64,000 bases of DNA from Prorocentrum cordatum (Eukaryota; Sar; Dinophyceae; Prorocentrales; Prorocentraceae). Below, in pieces: positions 11,555-22,561 of the stretch (the first letter of the stretch is position 1; the number at the start of each line of letters is the position of its first letter). Location of the stretch: NCBI GenBank assembly GCA_963575745.1, contig CAUYUJ010018550.1, positions 1 to 64,000 of the forward strand, written 5' to 3'. The notes below the pieces were generated by a model. The model was not told the origin of the DNA. It saw only the letters and a program-made list of their open reading frames with translations, and searched no databases. The position numbers and the translations under genes were made by a program.

Positions 11555-12355
11555 GCTGCTGACAGGTGCGTGCCCAATGTAGTTTCATTCAATCAGGTAG
11601 CAGATGCGGCGCATGCGCGCGTGCGTGGCTGCTCATTTAGAAAATGATATCGCAGCGACGCTGGTGGCCTGAGACTTTCATAAGGGTGTAGTCGCGGCAG
11701 AAATGGTTTCTGCGTTAACGTGGGGCCGTCACATGTCCAGCAACGCGCGGGCGCGCGAGGTGCGTGCGCGTTCGCGCGGTGCGTGTGATTACACTGCGCG
11801 CGTGAGCAACACAACGATGCTGGATTGGAAGCGTAGGTTGCGCCCAACGGTTACTCAGCATAGCGGTGGCGCGTTTGTTGTCGTGCGTCAAGGTGCGCAG
11901 CGCTCGCGCGCGCAAACGCATTGTCCATTGCTCAACGCCTTGGGTACCCGTTCCCCTGCCTCACTGGGTCGTATCGTTAAGCGTTTCGGCTATTCGCTTC
12001 AATCATACTCAGGTCTTGATGATCAAGTTTTTTTGTTGTTTTCGTTGCTTGTTGTTTTTCTGTTGAAAGGAGGGGGCGGCGGAGGCTCATACAATTCCCA
12101 CTGTGGCAACCCGCCAGACCCCCAGAGCCCGTCGTCGGCAGCCCAACGGCGCCGCGGCGGGCCCACCCCTCGCGCTCCAGTGCGAGCCTCGGGGGCGCCG
12201 TTGCTCCCTGATGGGTCGCGCTGGGGCTTGGCGGGGGGGCAGGGGTGGTCCTGGCCCCTCTCGTCGGGCAGTGGGCATGCCATAGCTTTACCAGCAAGGG
12301 TGCCCTCCTTGAGTGGAGGGTAGCGGTTCGGAGGAGGAGGAGGAGAACGGCGGAT
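11555..12355. repeat. Dispersed repeat, copy B
   Basis: Direct-orientation partner of 800-1,580. The match is strongest from the AAAGGAGG motif at about 12,066 to the GAGGAGGAGGAG tract at about 12,345, including CGCCAGACCCCCAGAG, CGGCGCCGCGGCGGGC and TGGCGGGGGGGCAGGGG. Upstream similarity is patchier (CTGCTGACAGG near 11,559, TCAGGTAGCA near 11,594). Confidence 0.75.
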
Positions 12356-12765
12356 TTAGACGAGCCCAAAACGGCCCAATATAATTGCTTTCCCATGCGG
12401 TTGGTCAGGTTTAGGCTGGGCCAGTGGGTTGCAAGCTCCGCCATGTAAGTGCGTTGCTTGTTTTGCTGACCCCATGCGTCGTGGCCTTGCAAGGGGCTCG
12501 CATTGTGGTGTTGTTGTTCGTTCTGGCGGCGCGTTAGTAATGTTGTTGTCGCTTTGCTTTGGCTCCTGGGGGGTCCGATGCAAGTCCCGCCGCAGGCGCC
12601 GAACTTGGAGCTTCGTTTGAGGAGGCGAGGCGCATTTTGTATTAGAGTATTTCCTTGTTTGGATGTCGGCTTCCATGTTCAAGCTTGGCGGGGTCCTGGT
12701 TGTTACCGGGGCTGGCGGAGTTCGGACAGCGTTAAAAACATTATACCTTTCTGCGGCATGCCTGT
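12356..12765. other. No gene seen
   Basis: Ordinary-composition DNA between the dispersed repeat and the minisatellite, with only short open frames in both strands. Confidence 0.4.
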
Positions 12766-12767
12766 CT

Positions 12768-13275
12768 TCGGGGCCACATGTTGGCTGTCTTCGGGAGCGC
12801 TATCCATTGTTGTCTTCGGGGCAACTAATTGGTTATCTTTGGGGCCACTAATTGGTTGTCTTCGGGGCTACGAATTGGTTGTCTTCGGGGCCACAATTGG
12901 CTGTCTTCGGGGCCACGAATTGGCTGTCTTCGGGGGCCACGAATTGGCTGTCTTCGGGGCCACTAATTGGCTGTCTTCGGGGCCACGAGTTGGCAATCTT
13001 CGGGGCTACTGATTAGCTGCTAGTGGGCGTTTGCCTTCTTCGGGGCCACGAAATTGGCTGTTTTAGGGAGCATTAATTTGCTGTCTTCGGAGCCACGAAT
13101 TGGTTGTCTTCGGGGCCACAATTGGCTGTCTTCGGGGCCACGAATTGGCTGTCTTCTGGTTTTCTTCGGGGCCACTAATTGGCTGTCTTCGGGGCCACTA
13201 ATTGGCTGCTTTCTGGGCCACCAATTGGCAGTCTTCGAGGCCAAGAATTGGCTGTCTTCGGTGCAATGAAATTGC
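12768..13275. repeat. Minisatellite, ~23-bp unit
   Basis: About 20 imperfect copies of GGCTGTCTTCGGGGCCACGAATT. The centre (12,830-13,000 and 13,080-13,260) is well conserved and the edges decay. Variants replace CACGAA with CACTAA or CACAA. Hydrophobic open frames across it come from the repeat. Confidence 0.9.
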
Positions 13276-13638
13276 TGTATACTGTATTCGATGCTCGCAT
13301 GTCCTTTCTTGCCATCCGTGTGTTGTCGCAGATTGACAATCGTTGTGGGCCAGGGGCCTTCTTTGTTGAAGGCAGCGATCCAGTTGTTAGCTCTACACTT
13401 GAATGCTCGTGTGAGGATGCTTGATCATATTCGTCGTGTTACTGGGCTCATACTTCATAATTGTCGACTGCGTTGCTGTAGGGTTGAAAACCCTTCACAT
13501 CTGGTTTGCGTACTTTTCGGTAGAGAGATGGTTGCGCTGCGAACCGCAGTTTTTACCTCGAGTCGCCAGGTTTTTGCTGTGCATGGGGTTTGTTTTCTGT
13601 CCGCAAAAAGCTCAGGGGTTCCAGCCAGAACAGTTGCG
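13276..13638 (+). other. 5' flank of gene 2
   Basis: The interval carries no repeat and lies just before the gene 2 start. CTCAG|GGG at about 13,609-13,615, about 25 bases upstream of the ATG and after a T-rich stretch, could be a trans-splice acceptor of the kind dinoflagellates use for spliced-leader addition. This is a suggestion from position and sequence only. Confidence 0.3.
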
Positions 13639-14342
13639 ATGGCTAGAACAGCGAAGCGTGCTTCTTCCGGTGGTGGTGGCGGAGGCGGCGGCAAGGCACC
13701 GCGCAAGCAGCAGGCCGAGAAAAAAGATTCTGGGGCTCGTGGTTTGGGAGATCGGACCAACTGCGGTCGTTGCGCGGCTGTGCTGGAGCAGTCAGATGTG
13801 GTTCTGTGTGGCAGTCGTTGCAAGAAGCTCTGGGTCGTTGCGTATTCGTACATGACGGAGGATGAGTTCGCTGATCAGTACAAGGGTTCGTTAGAGTTCC
13901 AGCACAGCGTGGATCTCGCGGAAAGGGTGTTCGAGAAGAAGCTCGATCGTGCTTTCTACCCGTCTTCTATCCAGCGCGAGGACGCCGTCGAGATGGTCGC
14001 CGTTGGTAGGTTCCGAGGCTACACTTCGCAGGATTTCAAGGAGGAGTTCAAAATGACCATCTCCGAGGCTGGCTTCAAGGTCCGTGAGGTTCCTGCCGCG
14101 GATGGGTCCACGTACAAAGGCGTCTTGGTGAACATTGGTGACACAAAGAACAGGGGCGTTGAGCTCAGGGTGTCGAAGGGCTTCACGCTCCAGGAACACC
14201 TGCTGCAGTCGTCCAACTGCGTGCACCCAGATCAGGGCCACCAGAGCTTCGAGGCCATCAAGGACAAGGACAAGAACCACAAGGACCTCGTGACCATGGC
14301 CTTGAACGCGCCCAGCCTGGAGGACTCTGGGATCAATTCCAG
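13639..14342 (+). CDS. Gene 2, exon 1: Cys-motif protein, N-terminal part
   Basis: The ATG at 13,639 (GCGATGG context) begins 234 codons. A Gly-rich/basic leader (residues 1-35) is followed by a four-Cys motif at residues 42, 45, 57 and 61 (C-X2-C-X11-C-X3-C), a plausible zinc-binding site. Next comes a helical segment with AYSYMTEDEFADQYKG and a region rich in charged residues ending near HPDQGHQSFEAIKDK. Codon use favours GC-ending codons and there is no frame break, unlike the mobile-element genes in this window. The donor is TTCCAG|GTTCGTCG at 14,343. I do not recognise the family; it looks dinoflagellate-specific, and no function is claimed. The open frame also runs upstream to 13,291, but that part reads through non-coding flank. 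Confidence 0.75.
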
Positions 14343-15189
14343 GTTCGTCGTTCTTCTCACTCTTGTGTTTCTGAGGGGCTCGGTTTTGAAGACGTTCAGG
14401 TTTAGTTATTGTTGAATTTCTTTGGAACCCCGTTCGATGCTGACCATCGCACTTGATCTCGTTCTCTGAGCCACAGCTTGGAGACTTATGCATGGTTCAG
14501 CGGTTGGACCTCACGCGATCTATTGTTGCACTGGATCTTGGGTTCCAGTTGGGGTGATGCGCCCTTTCGTCCATTTGTCTGGCTCTCTAGGCACATTATG
14601 TTGAGGTCTCTTTTCGGGGGGGAGGTTCATGTTGTATGCGTGCGTACTTGTATGTATGAGTCTGCGTACGTATACGTATGATGCATTCGTGTATGTACGC
14701 ATGGGTGTACGCATGTGGTACCAGCTCGTGGTATTAGTACGTATACGCGTAAGTGTGCAGTACCCAAGTGCGAAGTAAAGTGTGTTGTAGTTAGCGTGTG
14801 TGAACGTGTGTACGAACAGTGTGCACGTATGTACGTATGTAGGTATGAGTATGTCGTATTAGTATGTAAGCTAGTGTGGATCGGAAAACGTATGGGTGCA
14901 TGCGCACGTTTCGTTTCGAAATACCACATTGTGATCTCAAGAGTTTGGGTCTGCGTAGTGTTGCGCATGTCGTCAGCGCGCGTGGCGTGGTGTCCATGCC
15001 TGGTGCAACCCTTTTGCGCTTTCGGATGTTTTTGGCATGGATTTCGAACTGAATGAGACCGTGAGCTTTTGCTGCGGTGTTGGAGGGATTCCTGGGCCCT
15101 GCTTCGCCCCATCGGTTGTCCTCAACCTCTCACTCCGATGGGCCCCCAAGGGGTTCCGTCATTCTTGGTCGCCCGTGGTGGGGCACGGG

Positions 15190-15665
15190 CGACACATGTA
15201 TGTTGTTTACTGTTACTGTCACCACGAGCACGACTTTTATTACGACTTCAACATCAACAGTCACTACTTTTATTACTATCTTTACTGCTTAGTAGTGATA
15301 CTACGACTGCTACTACTACTATTGCTGCGGCTACTCCTCCTGCCACTACGGCTGCCACCACGCCTACCTTAGTATTTATTTACTACTACTACGATTACTA
15401 CGACTACTACAACTACGACTATGGCAACGACTACGGTTATTATTACCCATTGAACTGCCATTGTTAATCTTACGACTACTACTACTACGACCACGACTAC
15501 TACTACTACCAGCACTACTAGGATTGCTACCACTAGCACTGCTACTACAACTGCTACTGCTACTTGCACTTATACTGCCACTACCACTACTACTTCTGCT
15601 ACTTCTACTACTACTACTTATAGTATTACTGCGACTGCTACTACTAACTGCCACTACTACTACGT
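15190..15665. repeat. Trinucleotide microsatellite (TAC/ACT)n, imperfect
   Basis: About 450 bases of interrupted TAC/ACT/CTA triplets, densest at 15,295-15,420 and 15,470-15,660. The frames give runs of Leu, Thr or Tyr (and Ser or Val on the other strand), all artefacts of the triplet repeat. Confidence 0.9.
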
Positions 15666-16209
15666 ATTGCCCTTCTCACTCTTTATCCCCCTCCCCCTCC
15701 TTCTCTATTTTTCCGCCCTCCCTCCCGTGTCTCCCTCCTTCCCCTCCATTCGCACCGTTGCATTGCGCCCGTTCACGCCGCGCAGCAAAACCGTCAGCAC
15801 CGTCAGCGCAACGCAATGCCATTACATCATGGTTCTGAAGGTCATGCGGGCTCTTCTGCACGCGTCCTCGCGCGCAGTGCCCATTTCGTTTCGCATCGTC
15901 GTTTTGTCTGCGGTGCCTGCGCAAAAAGCCACGCATGCTTCCCAACGTGTTCGCGTCAACGTTTGTCGGTGTGTCGGCGTGTTGGTTCGGTTCCACTTAA
16001 TTTGTGCGTTCCCGCGTTATGTCCTTTCTTCGCTCGCCCGCTTCCCCTCCTCTTTCCCGCTGCTCGCCTCGCAATCGCACCATGCGTGTTTCTTCTGCGC
16101 ACCGCCGAGGCGCGTGCTTCGTCGGGCGAGTCATTGCTTCTTCGCCCCCTTCCGCTTCAACCAAAACGCGCCAGCGTCAACGCCGAAACCGCCAAGGCGC
16201 GCGCCGCCG

Positions 16210-17100
16210 CGATCACCGAGCATCGGGCAGCGGATGGCCCCGATCGCTTCACTTGCGGGGGGGAGTTGGGTCGCTGACCTCAGCGGTCCCGAGATGCGCG
16301 ACCTTTTGCCGCTGGACTGCGATGCTGGCGGCGCGGCCGTGCGCGCCCACATCGCGGCGCAACCAGGGGCGGGCGGTCATCGTGGCGAGGGGGGTGTTCG
16401 GGTGCAGCGCTGCGTTTGTGCCGTGCCAGTGCCTGGATACATGGGCCCCCTCGGGGAGCAGGTATGCCCCAAGCGGGTTGGCGCCCAGCGCGTCGGTGCC
16501 AAGACGTTCGGCGGCCTCGACACGCCTCGCGCGCGCTCCGCCGTCAAGCGAGGCGACAGCGCGCGCTGCACTTGTCGCGGAGACGGCTGCCGCCAGTTCG
16601 GGGCCGTGAACGCGGGCAAGAGCTAGAAGCGCTGGCGGGGCAGCATGCGGGTTTGGGCATGCGGCTGCGGGTTCACTGCCGTCCAGCAAGATCAATGGCG
16701 GGGCGGGCGGGGCGGGCGAGATGCTATTTGGCGGATCGCTCTGGCCACTACAGATGCCCCTAGCCTTGCCCAGTTCCTCGCGCAGGTGGCGCCGAACGAG
16801 AAGTTTGGGGCTGAAGCGACCTGCGTCGCTGGCACCCGCGGACAACCAGTACTTCGCGGACGCGCGCCTTGCCCTGTTCGGGGTGCTCGTCGGGCGCTTC
16901 TGCGCAGACGGCGAGGTCAGCAGTGTGGCCTGCGGCGTCATTGGCCTGGCGGACAAGTGGAGCTCGATTTCTACGCTGCGGCGGATCGAGAAGTGTTGCC
17001 AGCGTCTCGCGCAGAGGGCCGTCGGCGTCGACGCCGCCCCGATCGTTGCAAATGCTATCCGTTCGGCGTCGATCACAAGGCGACGTTTTCGGCGCGTCGG
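16210..17100 (+). pseudogene. Possible coding relic inside intron 1 of gene 2
   Basis: Two frames contain short stretches with protein-like composition: one around 16,240-16,350 (GGSWVADLSGPEMRDLL) and one around 16,850-17,060 (FADARLALFGVLVGRFC then CGVIGLADKWSSISTLRR). The preceding frame around 16,760-16,830 (LAQFLAQVAPNEKFGAEA) would need a shift to join the second. There is no domain that I recognise and the surroundings are GC-rich, so this may be a decayed gene or chance. Confidence 0.25.
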
Positions 17101-18667
17101 GGGGGGGGGGGCTGCGGCGGCAGCGCGGCGGCGCGGGCGTTGCCGCCGCGCGTGGCTCTCCGCGCCGAAGAGGAGGCCGCGGGGAGAGAGCCGCTGACGC
17201 CGCAGCGCTGCGCAGTGGCTCGCATTCGTAGCGCAGGTTTTCTTTGTGGCTCCACGGCGCAGGTTTTTCTTTTAGGGCCCAGCGCGCGTCGTTCTCGAGC
17301 GGTCGAAGCTGCTTCCGCGAGATGGGGGGGGAGATCGGCAGTGGCGCGCCTATGTTTTTTTTCAACGTTTTGGCGTCCGAAGAAACGCACAGTGCGCCGA
17401 CGCCCTGGTCTTCGCGTGCGTTTATGCTGCTCGCAGCGTCGTGTTGCAGAAAGGGCGTGGGTTGCGTTTTGTTGAGTCTATCTATGTGGCTTTTGTAGTT
17501 TAGTTATTGTTATTTCGGGTGGATCAACGTCGCTTCTGTTGTTGCCCCCCCCCCCCTCCCCCCCTGCTCGCAGTAGGCTCGCCGCCCCGCTGCTTTATTT
17601 GATCGGCCTTGCTCGTCGCCGCGTGGATCAAACATTCCGTCCGTTCTCCCCTCCCGCCCCCCCCCTTCCCCCTCGCTCTTTCGTCGTGCGAACGTGTAAA
17701 ATTTCCAGCCGCATTCGCCCCCCCCCCCCCCCCCCCCTCCCCCCCTCTTCATGCCCCCTCCTTTTCGCTCGGCCCGCGGGGGTCGCGACAGAACGCTTCA
17801 TTGCATCGAGGAGGCGGCGCGGGGCGCAATTCGCAACCTAGCGCCCATGGCCCTCTGCACGTTGCCCACGCGGCCGCGAGGGGCACCGTGCTTTGGGCGG
17901 GGCAGGTCATGGGTCGCATCGACCCGAGGGGCGACGCGCGCGGCCGGAATCCTTTGTGGCGGCAGTTCTCGCCGCAGGGTGCTAGGCCCATTCCATCGGC
18001 GAGGAGATCCGTTTGGGGTGGGCATGGAGTCGCCCACTCCATGTCAGGGGGCTCTTGACACAGCTTCAAGACGGAGTCAGCGGGCGGCGGGATCGGCCGT
18101 CTGCGGCGCCCCCGCGCGTGCCAGGGCGACGTTCGCGGTGGCGACCGCTTCGAGGAGTTCAACGCGTCGGTTCTCTGCGCTCGGCGGCGGCGGGCGCGCT
18201 TCTTCGGACATTGCGCGGCGGCCGCGGCCGCTGCCGCAAGCGGCGGTTTCCATTGTTCGTCGTGGCGCCAGGCAGGGGGCGGCGGGTCGCTCGTTTGGCA
18301 CCCCCCCCGCGGGCCTGCAAGGGAGGCGGAGGTTTCGCGTCTCATCTGCCCCCCCGCGCGCGACGTACTTTGTCAGAGTCGCGCTCTTCGGAAGAGGCTC
18401 ATGGGTTCAATTTAGTGGCTGCGCTGGCCTTTCACTGTCGATCGCATCGGGTGGTTCGGCAGCCATGGGCCGCGGTGGCGCTCCAGTGCGCGGGCGGCAA
18501 CGACGCGGCGGCAGATGTTGCACCGTGCCCAAATCTTCGTCTTTGCAGCCAAGCGCCAGCCCGCGCGTTGAAGGTCCTGCGAGAAGGTTCGCAATCTCGG
18601 CCCATCGCTTGGATGCCTTTACCGCGGAGGGACTGCGCCGCTCGAGGTTTTCTCGCGGTTGCTACTG

Positions 18668-18985
18668 ACGTTCGACGCCCGCGGGTCTGGGTTCGGCCCC
18701 TGGGCGCAAAGCAAACGCATGACCTTCAGTCGCGCCAGCGGCTTTCTTCAACAGATCGCCAACGTCGGCGCGCTGCTCTTCCGCAGAGGTGCCTTGCTTG
18801 GGGGCTTCGGGGTCCTTCATTGGTGGCGGGAGACCAAGCCCCTGGAGGACACGTTCCTGGATATGTCGAAGCAGCGTCGGGCGAGCTGCGGCCTGGGGCT
18901 CGCTCTCTCTCGTGCGCCAACTTGCGCCCCCGATCGCGTCGGCAGGGGCTGCCTCATCTGCTTGCGCATTTTCTTTCGAAATTGT
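18668..18985 (-). pseudogene. Minus-strand coding-like block inside intron 1 of gene 2
   Basis: Read on the - strand from about 18,985 to the TAG at 18,666-18,668, one frame is open for about 105 codons with well-mixed composition: ENAQADEAAPADAIGGASW, then TLLRHIQERVLQGLGLPPPM, then SAEEQRADVGDLLKKAAG. It has no long Met-started frame. A neighbouring - strand frame at 18,412-18,594 carries WARCNICRRVVAARALERH, a possible Cys/His zinc-binding scrap. Together they may be exons or remnants of a gene or mobile element inserted antisense to gene 2. No function can be given. Confidence 0.35.
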
Positions 18986-19794
18986 TCATTCTGCGCTGCG
19001 AGCAGGTGGTAGCGTCGCGCGCGCTGCGCTGCCTGAGCGGACGGTAGCCCGCGGCGCTTAGCTCGTGGCGCTGCGTTGAACATCGCGACTTCCATCGCTG
19101 GGTGCGGGGGTGGCTGCTTCGCGCGTGGGCATCGTCGTGGCGAGTCTGGGATGCATTTGTGGTGGCGGGTCCGACGTCCGCCTGCCAGTGGGTTTGGATA
19201 TTCGTAATGTGAAAGCCATCGCGCGTCGCGCGTCTGCGCTTTGTAGAGCCGCGCAACGGCGGTCGCGCGGTCGTTTCGGTCGAGGGAGAGGGGGGCGCGC
19301 GAGCACGGGGGGCTATCCTGCGTCCCTTCACGATCTGCGTTAATTGTGGACTTCGCACCCGAGCGCGATGCCGCGCGACGCATCTTAGCGTGGTGCACAT
19401 TTGGGTCAGGGAGGGGGCGTTGGGGTGCAAGGGCAGCGCGCGTTGAAAATGTAGTGGGCAAACGATGATGGGCGTTGCGACGCCAAGAGTCAGTGAGGGT
19501 GGAGGGGAGGGGTGGGTGGGTCATCGGCTATGGAGTCGCATTGATTTGGGGAAGAACAGGGGGGGCGCGACGAATTGAGCACCGTCAGGCGGCGCTCGGT
19601 CACTCGCGCCGCCCAGGCGCGCGAGTAGTTTGCGAGCGCAGGGCGGCGCGGGCGGCGCGGGGGAGGGGAGCGAGCGGCGTGCAGCAAGATGGATTGCGGC
19701 GCGTCTTTGGGGGGCTCGCCCCAGGGCCCAGGTGCTTGGTTTTCAGCGGAACGTCACGTCGATGGGGTTCGGGTTGTTCTGTGGGACGATGGGA

Positions 19795-19932
19795 AAGAGA
19801 GGGGGGGAGCGAGGGCGGCAGCAAGAGAGGGGTGGCGGAAAGGGGGGGGGGGGACAGAGGGAGGGGGGGGAGGGGCGGGGGAGGAAGGGCAGGGAGAGAG
19901 GTTGGGAGGGTGGGAAGGAGGGGGGGAGATGA
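19795..19932. repeat. G-rich low-complexity tract
   Basis: Purine-rich strand with G runs separated by single A bases. It gives Gly/Arg/Glu-rich frames on one strand and Pro/Leu-rich frames on the other. It could form G-quadruplexes; no gene. Confidence 0.7.
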
Positions 19933-20639
19933 CTTCTCGCGCGGGCCCGCGCTGGTCCCGCGAGTTTCAGGTCGCGCGCCCCCCGTCGCCGTCGCGGAAA
20001 ATCGTTGCGGTCGTTTTCGCGCGGCCTTTGTTGGGCGCAGTCGCCCTTGCGATGTATTTCGTTGGGAGGTGTTGTTTGCCGACGTCGTCGTCCGAGTGTC
20101 GTTCAACGCCGAAATGTCGTTTTCCAGGGGGCATTCAACGCGTTTTTCCGTCGACGGTATCATGATGGTGTAAAACAGCAAGTTTGACAATGTGTGCGTT
20201 TCTGTTGTCGTCGTGTTTTTTGATTGTTTAGTTGGTGTTGTGTGCGTCTGGTTTGATGTATTCGTTTCGTCATCTGGCGCAAGGTTCAGATGATACGCGC
20301 TGTGCGTGCCAGTTTTCTGTGTGTGTGCGTGCAAAAGCGGCGTAGCGTTGTTGCGCAATGCGTGCTGTGCGTTGTATGTGTAAGCGCTGGGGTGTTCATC
20401 GGTGCGTTCGCATTGCCTTGTGTTTTTAGTCAGTGGTGTTTGAATGTTTTACATGTTTGTTTCGTGGTTGGTTCGCACGCGTGGTGGGCGCAGCGCCTGA
20501 CGCGCGCGCGCGCAATGCCAAAGAGGTCACATGTTCCAGTGCCACGCGTATAGTCTGCCGGAGGCAGGGTAACTTTTCTTAATTTGAAGGCACCTGGATT
20601 CCATGTGCTTTCAAATTGCTAAAAGTAGTTGTGCGTAGT

Positions 20640-20830
20640 CGGTCGCAGTAGTAGCAGCGCTAGTAGATGTAGCAGTATTTATGCAGCAGTATTAGTAGAT
20701 GCGCGCCATGTGTACTTGTAGTAGTTGTAGATGCATGAATACTTGTAGATGTACGCCATGAGTACTTGCAGATGTAGCAGTACCTGTATATGTAGATAGT
20801 AGCATTGTAACATTTGTTTGTAGCCATGTG
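20640..20830. repeat. TAG/ATG-type imperfect microsatellite
   Basis: Interrupted copies of GTAGATGTAGCAGTA and related triplets, adjoining the 3' end of the proposed intron 1 of gene 2. Confidence 0.7.
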
Positions 20831-21054
20831 TACACAGTAGTGTCGACACGTGTACGGCACTGTATTTATTTATGCATGCCTCCTCACATGCCCGCGCGTC
20901 CCGTGCATACTTATGTAGCCCAGCATGTGCGTTTGGCACGGCATGTTGGTTTGTCGGTAACTTGCGGGTGTTGTCTCATATCAGGTTATGGTTCCTGGAA
21001 GGGGGGGCCTTTCCTGACATCTCCTTTTGCCGGAACCCGACAGGATGTCCGCAG

Positions 21055-22561
21055 CAAGGTTGCGGCGAAGAAGAGGGAGATGGAGGTCAAGGCCGAGGTT
21101 TCGGGGGCTTGCGCCGCGGAGGATGACGGGCAGGAGAGCTACGGAGACGGATGCCAGCACCTGGGCACGCAGCCGCCACCACCCGCACCATCCTTGGTGA
21201 ATTTCGGCTCTCGTGCTGGTGGACAAGGAGGTGCTCGTTCCGTTGTCGGCGGTTCGCCGCCTCGTTCTCTGGCAGATTCTTCTGGCACGCCGCAGACGAA
21301 GGGCAAGACGGCCATCGCCGACAGGTATATCCTCAACTTGCCGTTGACAGCCTTGCTTCAGGGTCAGAATCTCGGCCGCGCCAGGGGCCCAGCGGAGAGC
21401 TTGTGCGAGAAGTGGGAGGAGAGAGGCAGTGACGAGGAGGCAAAGAACGCCGCTTCCATCTTGCGCGGCCACCTCGCTGCCTGCGACGCCGCTACGAAGT
21501 TGAAGAGCCAGATCCACGGGATGGACAAGACCGAGCTGACCAAGAACATCAAGATCCTGCTGGAGAAGCGCACCGACTGGCCCACCTGCATGAAGCTGGA
21601 GTTGGTCAAGCGAACCATCAAGGAGAAGAGGAAGGCGCGCGACTTCAAGGGCGCGCTCGTTGCAGCGTCTCCTTGGCAGTACTCTGACGCCTCCGCCTAT
21701 GCCGAGTGGGACCCTCTCAATCCTAGCATGGCAGCCGTTGAAGGCAGCGTTTCGGAGAAGGCCGATAATTTCGCCTACATGATTGTCGACGACACGCTGG
21801 TCCCTCTGTGTCGTGAGGCTGAGGATAAGAAGAAGGAGGTGCTGTCTGTGTGTCAGATCGCCTTGGAGAGGTTTGATGTCATCCATGACGACATCGACGA
21901 GGGGTACGGCGACGTCCTCGACACCCTGGGCCACATCTTCAAGGCCTTGGCGGCCCTCCTCCTGCCGCAGCCTGGCGCTCTCAACAGCTCCCAGTCGAAC
22001 GTCGACGTGCTCTTCAGCCACGCATTCGCGGAGCCGATGTCCAGGGCCCAGCCGTGGGCTCGCACCTTGGGGTCAGTGCTGAAGGCGCTCCCCTACTGGA
22101 AGGACTTGCTGGCCGACTACAAGAACACGCTCCAGAAGACCACGGATGAGTGGCCCAAGATTCAGGATCTCGCGACTAAGATTGCAGAGAAGGCGGATGT
22201 GCCGCTTCCTACCCTGGACTGGGCGTTGCAGAACTACGAGGAGTGGCGCGCCTCTTTGCGAAATGGTCTCCTGCGGAACTTCGAGGTCGCCTTCGAGAAT
22301 TATTTCGTCCTGTATGCCTTCAGGGTCGCCGACGCGAAGAAGAGCGGTGACAACTCCGAGTTCAAGGACTGCTTGCAGGAGCATCTTGAGATCATGAGGA
22401 AGTGTACGATCCAGTGGACCCACTTGCAGTCCATCGCTGAGGCCTACAGGATTTTGGAGGAGTGGGTCGCCATCGATGGCGCCAACGAGACATGCGCCGC
22501 CTTGGAGAACGGCGTGATCGAGATCACCGACAGCGCCGACGGCAGCTGGTTTGCAAATCAG
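21055..22561 (+). CDS. Gene 2, exon 2: helical central part
   Basis: About 502 uninterrupted codons. It starts with a basic/acidic helical stretch (KVAAKKREMEVKAEVSG), then a Pro/Gly/Ser-rich linker to about 21,300. A long, mainly helical region follows, with segments such as ALERFDVIHDDIDEGYG and CTIQWTHLQSIAEAYRI. Leu and charged residues alternate as in helical-bundle or coiled-coil proteins; no catalytic motif is visible. The exon ends at WFANQ, where CAAATCAG|GATCTA gives a GA donor. If the gene instead started here, the ATG at 21,080 would be the first candidate. The family is unrecognised and probably lineage-specific. Confidence 0.75.

Larger units (their letters stand above)
14343..21054 (+). 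other. Gene 2, candidate intron 1 (6.7 kb, GT-AG)
   Basis: With the donor at 14,343 and an acceptor at 21,053-21,054 (GTCCGCAG|CAAGG), exons 1 and 2 join in frame (two bases plus one base complete a codon). The obvious upstream acceptor CAG|G at 21,043 would break the frame. Between lie a GTATGTACG-type microsatellite (14,635-14,880), a (TAC)n tract, CT- and C-rich tracts (15,665-15,760; 17,545-17,750), a G-rich tract (19,800-19,930), a TAG/ATG microsatellite (20,640-20,790) and coding-like relics. The alternative is that exon 1 and exons 2-3 are separate genes, the second starting at the ATG at 21,080. Confidence 0.5.

Noticed and set aside
12768-13275. Regular spaced repeat that might suggest a CRISPR array
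   Set aside because: Head-to-tail 23-bp units without unique spacers, in eukaryote-type DNA.
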